NCBI RefSeq assembly: GCF_030435805.1
Contig: NC_081295.1
Coordinates: 158,691,001 to 158,755,000 of the forward strand
Length of the DNA: 64,000 nucleotides
Source of the DNA: Mustela lutreola
Lineage: Eukaryota; Chordata; Mammalia; Carnivora; Mustelidae
Direction: 5' to 3'
Shown piece after piece: positions 31,501-41,745 of this stretch (the stretch's first letter is position 1; each line of letters opens with the position of its first letter). The translations under genes were made by a program, and so were the position numbers. A model generated the notes under the pieces. It was not told the origin of the DNA and made no database searches. It was given only the letters and a program-made list of their open reading frames with translations.

Positions 31501-32230
31501 TTCTTGGTCAGTGGAGACGCTGCGGGAACTGCAGCTCACCGAGGGCGTGGGGGCGGGGAGGGTGCGCACCTGCAGCGGGTACAGGTGTAGAAGACCGTCT
31601 GCCCCTCGTCGGCGGAGCGCATCTGCCGGGTGTGGTAGGCCATTCCCTCGTGGCCACATCGAGGGCAGCGCCGGTCAACCTGGCCGGGAACCGGCGCGGG
31701 GACGGGTGTCAGCGCGCACGCCCCGTCCCGTCCCGTCCCGTCCGCACGCGGCCGCCCGCGGGTCACACCCCACCCGCCGCTTCCCGCCGGCCGTCACCGC
31801 TGCAGGTCCCCGCCGCCGTCCCGACCGGGTCATCCGCTCACCACGGGTCCCTGGAACTCAGGCCCTTCCTCCGCCGGCGCAGGCGCGGCCGTCCCCGGCT
31901 TGTTGAACACGACGCAGCTGCTCACCGCCCTGCCCTCGAAGTCTGCGCGGGCGGCAAGCAGGGCTGTGGGCACCGCGCCGCCCGCCCCGCCGCCCCCGCG
32001 ACCGCGCCGCCCGCCCCCGCCGGGACCCCGCCGTCCCCGCCGCCCGCCCCCGCCACCCCCGCCGCAACCCCGCCGCGACCCCGGGGCCGCTCACCTCGCA
32101 CCGGGACGCGGAAGGCGCAGCGAACACAGGTGACCGTGTCCTGCGCCCCGGGCAGCGGCAGGACGGAGCCGCAGTCCGGACAGAAGTCCAGGTCCGACTG
32201 GAACCTGGAGCCGGAGCGCGCGCCGTCCAT
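28554..32230 (-). CDS. POLR1H: POLR1H (ZNRD1/RPA12), small zinc-ribbon subunit of RNA polymerase I
   Basis: Four coding exons on the minus strand: 32095-32230, 31842-31942, 31570-31679, 28554-28578, giving 123 residues (human 126; this N-terminus is three residues shorter). The N-terminal zinc ribbon uses C17, C20, C35 and C38. The C-terminal TFIIS-like ribbon uses C84, C87, C112 and C115, with the acidic hairpin [13 protein letters not shown] that drives transcript cleavage in this family. The protein acts in the nucleolus in rRNA synthesis and proofreading. The last exon is only 25 bases (FQEKEDS and stop) and lies 3 kb downstream, beyond an intron packed with SINEs and an L1 end. The linker between ribbons ([19 protein letters not shown]) differs from human, as expected for the variable part. 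The promoter is a CpG island shared with a divergent gene. Confidence 0.95.
28760..28959 (+). repeat. CAN-SINE, first of a tandem pair
   Basis: Full copy in POLR1H intron 3, flanked by ATGTATCTA at 28751-28759 and 28960-28968. Confidence 0.95.
28969..29165 (+). repeat. CAN-SINE, second of a tandem pair
   Basis: Full copy starting immediately after the second ATGTATCTA and followed by a third at 29166-29174. Confidence 0.95.
29175..29945 (+). mobile_element. L1 LINE, 3' end (5'-truncated)
   Basis: The sequence encodes the C-terminal end of L1 ORF2 ([18 protein letters not shown], then [24 protein letters not shown]), followed by a typical L1 3' untranslated region (ATGGATAAAGACGATGTAG, AGACTCTTAACTACGG) and an A-rich end. 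The ORF2 reading frame is lost after about 70 codons. It lies antisense to POLR1H in intron 3. Confidence 0.9.
30119..30290 (+). repeat. Diverged CAN-SINE
   Basis: Head GGACACCTGGGTAGCCCAG, weak core, tail TCAAATAAATAAATC. Confidence 0.8.
30462..30655 (+). repeat. CAN-SINE
   Basis: Full copy flanked by GAATTATTAGACACA on both sides. Confidence 0.95.
30737..31042 (+). repeat. Older CAN-SINE split by a younger minus-strand CAN-SINE
   Basis: The older plus-strand element occupies 30737-30776 and about 30957-31042. A minus-strand copy (about 30777-30956) sits inside it, with GCATCTGACTCTT duplicated at the junctions. This gives relative age: the minus copy is younger. Confidence 0.85.
31049..31227 (-). 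repeat. CAN-SINE, minus strand
   Basis: Diverged reverse copy ending GAGCCCCCCCAGGTGCCCC. Confidence 0.85.
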
Positions 32231-33260
32231 GCCGTACCGGACGCGGCGGGACGGACAGCGGCCCCTCCGCCGGACCGAGCGAGCCGCCGCAGCGCGAGCC
32301 CCGCTGCCCGCACGCGCGGGGCTCCGAGTCCAGACCCGCAGGCCGCGTGCGGTCCTCCAGAGCAGACGAGCGCGCCGGCTCCGCGCGGGGCGGGCCAGAG
32401 CGTCCGCCGCGCCGGCTCGCCATTGGCCGTGACGTCACAGTCCGTCGCCGTGCGCCGCGGAGCCCGCCGGGCCGGCCGGGAGGACGGTAATGGGCGCGCG
32501 GCCTCGGGGGCGGCCCCTCCGGGAGGAGTCCTCTGCTGGAGCGTCAGTGCTCGCTCAGCCGCGGGGGCGCTGGCCCTGGGAATCCCGCGGCCCTTTCCGG
32601 CTGCCGCAGCGGGGCCTCCGAGGCCGAGCAGGGGCTCTCCGCCGCCTCTCGGGGCCCCCGGTGCTCCGGGGACCGGGTCCATCGGGGCCTCCTCCGGGGA
32701 GGAAGCGGGGCGGGCGGAGGTGGAGGACGGGCCGGGCCTGGGGCTCCACTCCCGGGTCGAGGACAGGGCGGGCCGGCCGGCGTCCGTCGGGGGCAGCCGC
32801 GGTGCATCTCCCGGGACCCGGCCCGGCCTTCGGCCCGCGGCCCGCCTGGTCGCCCGGCTCTGGCGCAGCGGTCGGTGAACGCTGGTCGTTCGGCGTCGCG
32901 CGGACACTTGGGGTTTCCCTAAGCCCGAGGGCCGGCACGTTCAGAAAACCACGCTGTGGCGTTCGTCGGGGACCGACAACTGGGCAGACCCCGTCCCCGG
33001 GTTTCCCGGTTCCGTGCCGGCCCCGCAGCGCCGCCGACCGGGCAGCTGCGCGGAGCCGTCCGTGCCCCTCCTCGAAGGCCAGCTGTGGCCTCTGCCGGGG
33101 GAGGCCCCGCCGGGACGGACCGGCCGGACGGGTGGGGCTGGAGCGGCCCGCGAGCTCCCGAGCAGTCCCGTGACTCCCCCCGCCGGGCGCCGCTGGGTCT
33201 GTGCGGCCCAGGGAGGTCGGCTCCTCGGCCCGAGGCGGGCAGGGTGCACCCTGTGAGTCT
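31690..33260. promoter_or_regulatory. CpG island, shared promoter region of POLR1H and the antisense gene
   Basis: Very high CpG density from POLR1H exon 3 to about 33,260. POLR1H is read leftward from 32,230 and the antisense gene lies rightward, so this is the likely bidirectional promoter. No TATA box is seen near 32,230. POLR1H intron 1 (31,970-32,090) is a C-rich run of CCGCC words that could form quadruplex or i-motif structure. A GTCCC pentanucleotide array lies near 31,717-31,742. Confidence 0.65.
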
Positions 33261-33598
33261 CCCGTGAGAACGGAAGCTGAGATGCGCTGTGCCGCGCTAA
33301 CTTTCCGTCTTCGGTTGGACGGCGGCCGGGCCTGTCCACCCTGGTTGAATACGGCCCTGATGGGCCGCGCGCCGCGAGGCACAGCCGCCTCCCAGCGCAA
33401 ACTCGGTCCGGCTGTATTTATTAAGCTGGGGCTGGGGCTGAGAACTTGAGAAACGTTAGGGGACCCTAAGGAGACCAAATGACGAGGATGCAGTGAGAGT
33501 ACACGGCTGGACCCGTGCGGGAGCCCAGGGCAGGCCTATGAAAGAAACCTGTGCCTCGGGACTGAATGGCAAAGGTTTCAGCAAAAAGACGGATACAG

Positions 33599-33784
33599 GG
33601 ACGCCCGGGTGGCTCCGCTGGTTGGACGACTGCCTTCCGCTCAGGTCCAGAGTCCCGGGATCGAGTCCCGCGTGGGGCTCCCAGCTCCACGGGGAGTCTG
33701 CTTCTCCCTCTGACCCTCTCCTCGCTCATGCTCTCTCTCACTGTCTCTCTCTCAAGTAAATAAATAAAATCTTAAAAAAAACAA
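33599..33784 (+). repeat. CAN-SINE
   Basis: Copy with head GGGACGCCCGGGTGGCTCCG, tail AAATAAATAAAATC, and imperfect direct repeats AGACGGATACAG / AGATGGGTACAG. Confidence 0.9.
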
Positions 33785-34051
33785 AAGATGGGTACAGTGT
33801 TATGGGGAATGTAGCAGAGAGAGATGCTCAAATTTGTGATAAGGGTAATCAGCAAATCGGGAACTTTGGGAACTTGGGTCAGTACTCTCATGTTCAGTAC
33901 TGTGCTAGGCTCTGCATACTGAGAAAAGTAAGATGGCTGCGCTTTTTAAATATGAAAATAGATTCACATAGAGAAATGAGAATGTGCCTAAGAAGTCTGT
34001 GAGGTCCAATATTTCGTATCAGATTCATTCTAATACATTTGTAGATGTAAA

Positions 34052-34228
34052 ATTTTTTTTCTTAAAGATTTTGTTTATTTGACAGATCACAAGTAGGCAG
34101 AGAGGCAGGCAGAGACAGAGGCTCCCCACGGAGCAGAGAGCCCGATGTGGGGCTCAATCCCAGGACCCTGGGATCATGACCTGAGCCGAAGGCAGAGGCT
34201 TAACCCACTGAGCCACCCAGGCGCCCCT
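34052..34228 (-). repeat. CAN-SINE, minus strand
   Basis: Reverse copy ending CACCCAGGCGCCCC, between near-direct repeats TGTAGATGTAAA and TGTAGTTGTAAA. Confidence 0.92.
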
Positions 34229-34449
34229 GTAGTTGTAAATTTTAAGTTACACCCTTTCAGAGTCTACATTTCAGTGTCAACATTTTAAAGGTGATAGAGG
34301 AATACAGGTATACCAGTGTAAACCCTGATTATTTTCCAGTGAGTTTTTGAGGTAATGGTTAAAAAAAGTTTTCAGAAGAAGACAGAAATCGTTGTTACAG
34401 AGACTATTTCAGAAAGACTTGATAGAGAGTCAGGAGCTTGACTTGTGGA

Positions 34450-34705
34450 GGGGAATTAGCTGCCATTTCCTGAGAACTTACCACATGTCAAGCGTTGTGG
34501 CAGGTGCTTTCATCTAATGTGTGTTTGTTCTTTATTACCCTGGGCAGCAGACTTTTGTTTTCTGTGTCCATTTTATAGATGAGGGAGCTGACTGACACTG
34601 TTGTCTGCCCAGAGTCCACACCTCAGAGGCAGTTCAATTAGGATTCAGATGTAGCCCTGTCAGGCTTCAAAGCCCATGCTCTTTGCCATAAACAGTACAA
34701 AAGGC
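34450..34705 (+). repeat. MIR element
   Basis: Typical MIR core and tail: CATTTTATAGATGAGG, then CAGATGTAGCCCTGTC and AAGCCCATGCTCTTTGCC. Confidence 0.75.
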
Positions 34706-34986
34706 CCAGGGATGAAATGCCGGGCATCCCCAGTGGCTTCAACACGACCTCACAGTAAACTCAGATTAGACCAGGGATGACACATAAAAAGTTGGCAGGC
34801 TTCACTTGTGTTGCCATCAGCCTGGCCCATAAAAAAAGGGGCGTAACCACAAATTCCCACCCTAAGGTGCTGAGCAGGGAACAGTTTCACAGTGGATTTA
34901 CGATGAAGGATAAGTGGCAGTATAAGGCAGGGAAGCAGAGGGGCGGGTGATCACATAATCTCAGAACCAAACATTGGAAGGCAGAG

Positions 34987-36637
34987 ATGCTGTATGTGCT
35001 GATAGAGGCGGAGAGGGCCAGGGCCAAGAAGCTGCAGAGAGAGGAGGGACCGAGAGCTCTGGACTCTGGAAGTCTCTCGGAAGACAGAGGAGGCCAGGAG
35101 ACAGAGCAGTCCAGCCCAGCCGAGCTTGCCCAGCGCCACACCCAGGAGTCTGCGTCTTCCCTCTCCCAGGCCCAGATTCCCGATTCCGAATGGTTCCCCT
35201 TGAGTCCACGGGAGATGTGCGAGCCTACTTTCTGTGAAAGGATTAGATGCTGTTGTTAAATTCCCCGGAGGAGGAGATCCTCACAGCAGGATCTCTCTTC
35301 CCGAGGGGACATACCCCTGGCGTTGACCAAAACAGTTGCTTACCCTGGTTCAGTCGGTATGTGAGTAGATAGTTTCTGACACCTCCCGCACTCTGATCTA
35401 CCTCTGTTTTCTCTGTCTTCCAGTCTGGCCTGGGCGAAAACCTCTACAGACCCTAGGATTGCTGTAGGTCAGCAGTCCCCACTGGAAAAAAAAATCTTGG
35501 TAAATAATCTTCACGTTGTACAGTTTGGAGTTACTAGGAGAAGGGGCCTTAGGCTTCAAATCCTGCTCAGGTGACCCCTCCCCAGAGGGTGTCTACCCTG
35601 GCACATGTGTTTAGCTATATCCATACTTGCAAAACAGAGTATTATGTTCAAAATGCCCAATACTCTCTTTTTTAAAAAGTAGTTACTGATGTCGGTGGTG
35701 GGTGATTCAACTCTGAGAGCTCAGAGTTTCGCCTGGGGTGATGGGAATAAAGATCACAATTGTTAAACACCAAAGTAAACAAGAGACTGCAAATCTTCTC
35801 AGTGTCACTGATGAGGTGCAGCTCCTGTTTAAATGTGTTTAAAAAGACGGTCACCTTATAAAATTCTGTGCCTCACTTTGACAGAATCTTGGTGGCGTGC
35901 ATACAGCAGCGGCAAGACAGCTGATAACTCGGAAGTACCACGAGGAATATGAAACATTGTGCAGGGAGCAAGCTCTTTCTCTTGACCACTGGCTGGCCAA
36001 AGCGGAGTCTTATTATAATAAGAGAATAATGGACATGATGAAGGAGCAAGGGACAGGCCATGAAGCCAAGACGAGATTGGAGGGGAAGACGACCCACAGG
36101 CTCGAGAGACCAAAGCAGTATTACTTGGTTCCGGAGAGAGAGGTGAAACACATAGAAAGGCACATTCAGAGAGTGGGTCGGGTCAGAGAGTCTAAGAACA
36201 AACCAGGTAAACAATTACCACGGCCCCCTAGTGAGACAACGTTCCCCAAAATTGTGCCCGAAGAGCATGGTGTCCTGAGTGCCCAGAGAAGAAAGCAGGT
36301 AAGCGAGAGGGAACAGACGCAAATCGAAGGTCACCAGGAACGCATGCTTCGGGGGAGAGCGCTCACGGAGCAAAGGCGCAAGGAGAGAGTCTTGAGGAAA
36401 ACCCAGAGCCAGCTGCCAACACGAGAGCGGCGCGGGAGGGCAGGGAGAGAGATGAAAGAGCTTGAAAGTGTGACTGCGTACCCCCTCTTCCAGCCTCGCG
36501 GTAGAAGCCGGATTAAAGTGAATATCCTCATGGAAAAGAATAGAGAAGAAGTGCCTGCCGTCATAAAACCACATCAAAGAAAATTCTTGACCATGCCACC
36601 CTTTCTGAGAAGCCAGATAGGAAAAATGAAAGACTAG
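34987..36637 (+). CDS. ZNRD1AS1: Antisense gene divergent from POLR1H (ZNRD1AS/HTEX4-like), open reading frame
   Basis: The terminal exon runs from an acceptor at 35883-35884 through 251 open codons to the stop at 36635-36637. It reads NLGGVHTAAARQLITRKYHE, then a charged, coiled-coil-prone Arg/Lys/Glu-rich protein (YYNKRIMDMMKEQG, RRKQVSEREQTQIEGHQERM). AATAAA follows at 36658. An upstream segment with protein character starts at ATG 34987 (MLYVLIEAERARAKKLQREE, later QIPDSEWFPLSPREMCEPTF) and closes at 35259. A 40-base segment, 35424-35463, with good splice sites could join in phase (DPRIA then NLGGVHT). The join from the first segment is unresolved. Place and strand match human ZNRD1-AS1 (HTEX4, now POLR1HASP), which is classed as a pseudogene. 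A strong in-frame donor (CAG then GTAAGC near 36,299) hints at alternative splicing. Function unknown; testis expression is reported for relatives. Confidence 0.62.
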
Positions 36638-36657
36638 TAGAGTTTCAGTGCTTTGAG

Positions 36658-36663
36658 AATAAA
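36658..36663 (+). terminator. Polyadenylation signal of the antisense gene
   Basis: AATAAA 20 bases after the stop codon of the long terminal frame, giving a very short 3' untranslated region. Confidence 0.6.
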
Positions 36664-36689
36664 CCCCCGTGTCTTAAGTGAACTCTTGT

Positions 36690-39600
36690 TTTTAGTACTA
36701 GTTCCCAACCGTCCCCGGAGTGTCTGCATCAGATACGGAAGTTTCGGATAGCTCTGGGCTAAAAACTCCGTTCTCTCGTGTTCCTGCACCTGGCGAATCC
36801 TTGACGTCGGGTGTCACCAGCCCGAATGCGGTTGAGCAATGACACTGAGGAAGGAACTGGGATCCGCCGCTGCGCAGGCCCTGCGCCCAGCCCACTGCGG
36901 CTGTCTTGAGGTTGCCGTAGGTCAGTCGGTGGTCTTTCAGTTCCTGTTTGTACGTTTCTTGGGGCTACTGACCGGGTCTTCCACGTCTGGCTTGTGCCCT
37001 ACAGTTCGGTCTGTGTGAGGGGCTTTGAGAGCCTCCTGTGGGCCAGGTTTTGTGAGTGAATCAGAGGTCCCGGCCCTTGACTGGGCCACAAGTAATGGCA
37101 TAGATAGCCCCAAACACTGCGTGTGCTCAGGGTTAGGATGGAGGCCTGTGCGGTGCTGTGCCAAGGAGGGGCCCCGAGCCCCGCCCGGCAGAGCCAGGAG
37201 GGCAGACACAGGACACACAGCCCATGTAAGCACTGTCTTCCCAAGGTCTGGGTCCGCTCAGATGCAAACTGGACTCACCCTCTCAAGCATATGTCCCCCA
37301 ACCCTCACTGATGACTCAGAAGACAAACGTGTGCACTGCGAGAATTTTCATCCCAAGCAGAATGAAATTTACGGATTTCCTTTCATTTCCAGTTCATTTT
37401 CTTACCATATAGCAAAACTTTGGGAAGGTAGGGGTGAGCGTTGGTGCACAGAGAATGAGTGAGGGCTGCCCCGAGAGCATTCTCCGTCAGTCGTGGTCCC
37501 CACCCCCATCCCCACCCGCAGACCAGCAGTTCACTTGCGACATCGGCAGTGTGCCGCGGAGCGTTCCTGGGTGACGGGGCTCTTCTGTGCTCGCCCTCCA
37601 CTCGCTGTGCCTCCTGCAGACTGTGTCTCTGGCCTTCCGTCTCCGTGTCCCGTGGGAGATCCTCTGCCCTGCACGGTTGTATCGCCCGAGCGCAAGGGGC
37701 AGGGGATGTGGAAACCCAAATCCGCGGGGCGAGGATAAGTCCCACATAACCGGGAGGCCCGCGACTCTTCCTCTCAGGGTCCTGAGTTCGAGTGCTGCAC
37801 TGGGTGTGGATACAACTTAAGTGGTTGTTTACCACGAGGATTTTCAGTGCTGGACACATTAGTGAGGTCAGCTGCCCCCTCTTTCTCCTCCAAATCTAGT
37901 AGAAAAGCAACTGCTGATTGCAAGGCAGTTTCCCAGCTCATACAGCTATGGAGTAAAAGTCGGCTTTTGACTCAGTTCAGCTAACCTGACTCCATCATCT
38001 CTGCCTGACACACAGTTCACCCTTTATCTCCCGGACCCTGTATGAGCAGCACCGTAATTACCCCAAGCCAAGCACCCTTAAAGCCTGAGTCACACTTGAC
38101 GCTTTTCTTTTGTCTTGTATTCTTTTAAGATTTTATTTACTTGAGAGAGAGCGAGCACAAGCAGGGGGAGCGGCGGAGGGAGAGGGAGAAACAGGCTCTC
38201 CGCCGGGCAGGGAGCCCGGTGTGGGACTCCCCCCGCAGGCCCCTGGGACCATGCACTGAGCCGAAGGTCAGGTGAGCCCGGAGCTTGTGCGGTTCTCACG
38301 GCGCTGAGGTGGCGCCCCGGCCTGTTGAAAGCACGAAGAATGTTTGCTGACTGCGGGGAGCAGAGCAGCGTCCAGGAGAGCCCGGCCCCAGAGTGCAAAC
38401 TCAGCTGGTTCTAACCACTTCTTACCTCCCGGGTGCACAGTCAGCCTTTCTTCTTGTATTTGAGTGGAGGCACTGATACATCTTTGTTTACTTGTTTTCT
38501 GATACCCCTCAGTAAAATTCATGACTTGATGCATCCCCTTTCTAGAACTTTCTCTGGTGCCTTCCTCTCAAGGCACCTGGCAGCAGCATAAACTAAAGTG
38601 TCATTCAGGTCTGAATAAAGGGTTCCCGGAGGAGGAGGTCAGGGAGCGAAGGTCTGCAGGGACGCTAGGTGAGGCGGCGGTGAGCTTTCTCTGTTACCTG
38701 CTGATGGAGAGTAGGTTGTCAGCCCTGAGCACGCTGTGACTTAGCCCCACAGAGTGTAGAGTTGTGGGGTTTGTTCAGGCCCGAGCATGGCCACATATCA
38801 GCCGGTGTGGGTCTAGAACGGAGACAACAAAACTTTCCTGACCAGTTGTTCCAGTGGATAAATGAGAGGCTTTGTAGCATAGAAGGCTGTGATATCACGA
38901 AATGTCCTTCTACTGGTTTTCTTCCCCTACTGAGCTAAGAAGTGGAGTTTGTAGAAGGTGAAAATGGATCAGGAAATGCCACAAAGTATAAAGCCCCTGG
39001 TACCGAAGGTGTGAGACTGTAGCTCTCATCCAGCCAGAACCGTTCAAACAAGTCGCCAGAAAATGGGCTGGAGCCTAAAGTAATCTTTAGGGCTATATTG
39101 GGAAAGGTCTCTGACGGTGACCAGCCCTGCCTGATGGAGTGTGTGGCTGACCGCCAGCCCGTGCAGCCCCGTCCACAGCACCCCACGCCGCTGGCCTTGG
39201 GGGTGACCCCCACAGATTGATGATCACTCGACCCTGCTCTCACGCAGAGCACAGGCCTCCCTACCCGCTCTCTGAAGGAAGAGCGTTCCTGTGGAACCTA
39301 GCGTGAGCCCACCGGACATCCACCAAAGCCCGACCCATTTCCCAAACGCACCTGCCGCCCCACGTCGTTTCTGCGCCAGCTCACACGACTACCTGCTTTT
39401 CCTAACACAAGGACGTCTGCAGAGGGTTTTCGCTCTTACGAGAGAAGCCCCAGCCATGCTAACAGGTCTTCTGTACGCGTGCAGTGGGCTGACGCAAACT
39501 CTCCGAAAGCAGGGACGTGAGGCCGCCGGGTGCAGTCAAATCGTGAGGCGGCAGCCTTGGGTAGCCGCACTTAACGGCTTAAGTTTGTAACTTAACTTCC

Positions 39601-41650
39601 AAGTTCGTAAGCAGTTGCCGAGAGAGGACAGTCGTGAATCTCGGTCTCCTTAAGTATTTGGGCAGGTTTAACGCAGGCAGCAAGCTGGGTGGCTGGTTTT
39701 CTCTTTGATCATGTTTTTACAGTGGTAAGTTCTGTCCCAAACGAGCCCTGCCTCACAAACCATCACGCGGATTGATAAGGTGTAGCTCGAGAAGGTAAGA
39801 AAGCTGGGAAACCTGGGAGGAGCAGGCTGGTAGTGTTTCCTCGGAGCGTTCCCACGTGAATGTAGCAGAAACTCCCAGGCACTAAGGTACAAGGGAGAAT
39901 ACACAGATACTGAGGGAAGGAGTTTCCTTCCTGTGGGTAGCAGGAGGCCAGGTCATCTGTTTAGAGGGAAGACAAGTCTTGAGTACTGGGTTCCAAATGG
40001 ACCAGGGATCTGGAATTTCTTGTAACAGACTCCAGGCAAGAGTCGGCCCCACAGGGATAATGTTGATCATGGGGATGAAAGCACAGGGAGGCCAGTCGAG
40101 GGTATCGGGATAGCATTGTGCGGGACAGCGTAGCTACCCCTGCGGTGAGCGCCGTGCTGGGGTTGGTTGTCAGGTGACCGCTGTGCCCTGAGACTACTGG
40201 AATGTCACGGGTCAGCTACGCTCACGTTTAAAAAAATAATGTTGCAAAGTGTGATGTGTTGAAATGTAGCAACGTCATGGTCACATTTCTTGTTTGCAGG
40301 CCTTAGAAACTTGCTTAGGTGAGTATCAAGAAAAAAAGAAAATCAGTAGAAAGTATCTGAAAATATTTTATGTAGTGGGCCTCACAGGGGCTCGGAACCA
40401 AGGCAGTAAGGACACCCTCCACACTCTCGTCTCTCCTTGTCTGCTCACTCCCGCTCCCTCTTTGCTCTCATAGTGGGGAGGGGCACCGCTCCTGTGCCAA
40501 CTCTCCACCCAACGGCTTCAGCTGCAAGAGTTGGCTGCTGTTGAACTGGAAGTGTCCTCCAGTTTCTCCCGGCTAAACACGCGACCGTGCTATTCCTTTG
40601 CACTCCTTCCAAGCCAGATCTCCTAGGAGGTCTGTAGAAGCTGCCTGCCTTCTGGCCCCAGTGCCCATCAGGCCCCCCAGGCCCCCTTCACCGGGTTGTC
40701 AGCTCCCCGCAGCTAAATCCAAAGGACTCTACGGGTAGAATGGAGCAAGGCAGAACCTGACAGGCACGTGGCGCATGGGCAGCATCAAAGAGACCTGGAC
40801 AGCTGGAGGGTAGGAATCCGGTCCCTGGAAAACAGAAGAGCAAGGACATCAGTAGCCCTGATGGACAGGGAACCGATGGAGCCCATTCAAGGAACTGCAG
40901 CAAGGCACCGAGGGTACAAAAGAAGCAAACAGAACACTCAGGATAAAAGACTGGGCCAGGAGTTTTGAAAGATGCACAAAACTGGCCTGCTGACTTGGGT
41001 TTCACTAGGGATGGGCAGCCACCAACCGAGAGTGAAGAAAAGCCCAAAATAGAAGCAGGAGACAGAGCAGACAATTACTATATCCCTCATGTTGAGTCAG
41101 GTATGTGAAACAGGACTTTGAACTCATTAAAGCATGTCTGATAGTATCTTTAACCATGAAAGTTGAAATGCTTGGAAATGGAGCCTCGGGATGTACAGTT
41201 TACAAGACTGGTGCGTGGTTTTATGTAGATCTAATTATACAGCCTTCCCCTGGATTAGCCTCACAAATTAGAGTAAGGATGAACGCCGTGACAGCGTAGG
41301 CTTTCTAAAATTCACCTGCTACCTACTGTCAGTTCAAATAGTGAATCATCTGTACCTCATCTGTCATAAATCATATTTTTGTTCGTAAGCTCCTAGCAGA
41401 GGAGAAGGGTGGTTGTGTAGAGGGAGAAAATAAGACATATTAAGTGTCTGCCATGCATCAGATACAATTAACTTCTTTGTGTCATCAGTACGTCTTGATT
41501 CCAGGGCAATCAGTATATCCTGACTCAGTAGAGAATGAACTGTCTAAAGCTTCCCATATAGACAGAACATTTTGTTGAGAGGAATAAGCAATTTAGCCAA
41601 TAATTTCCTCAAACTTTCTGTGATGTGCATGTCACATACCCAGATATTCT
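36690..41650. other. Intergenic, position of the class I alpha block in other mammals
   Basis: No class I MHC exon, no recognised gene and few repeats. A worn minus-strand SINE lies at about 38110-38270, and a scrap of an older SINE (GGGTCCTGAGTTCGAGTG) near 37,780. Confidence 0.5.
38110..38270 (-). repeat. Diverged CAN-SINE, minus strand
   Basis: Reads TTTTAAGATTTTATTTACTT at the left, then GCAGGGAGCCCGGTGTGGG and GAGCCGAAGGTCAG; the head end is lost. Confidence 0.75.
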
Positions 41651-41654
41651 TTTC

Positions 41655-41745
41655 TGTTTATATCTATCTTTTGTAGATGTAAAGATAGATATAAACAGGG
41701 GGTAGATAGATATAAACAGATAGATATAAACAGATATAAATTGGG
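41655..41745. repeat. Microsatellite of TAGATATAAACAG-type words
   Basis: Short AT-rich tandem array with AGATAGATATAAACAG repeated four times in imperfect form, partly mirrored by TTTATATCTATC just before it. Confidence 0.7.

Noticed and set aside
31858-33478. Frames of over 300 codons on both strands around the POLR1H promoter
   Set aside because: CpG island composition; the only supported coding here is the four-exon POLR1H gene.
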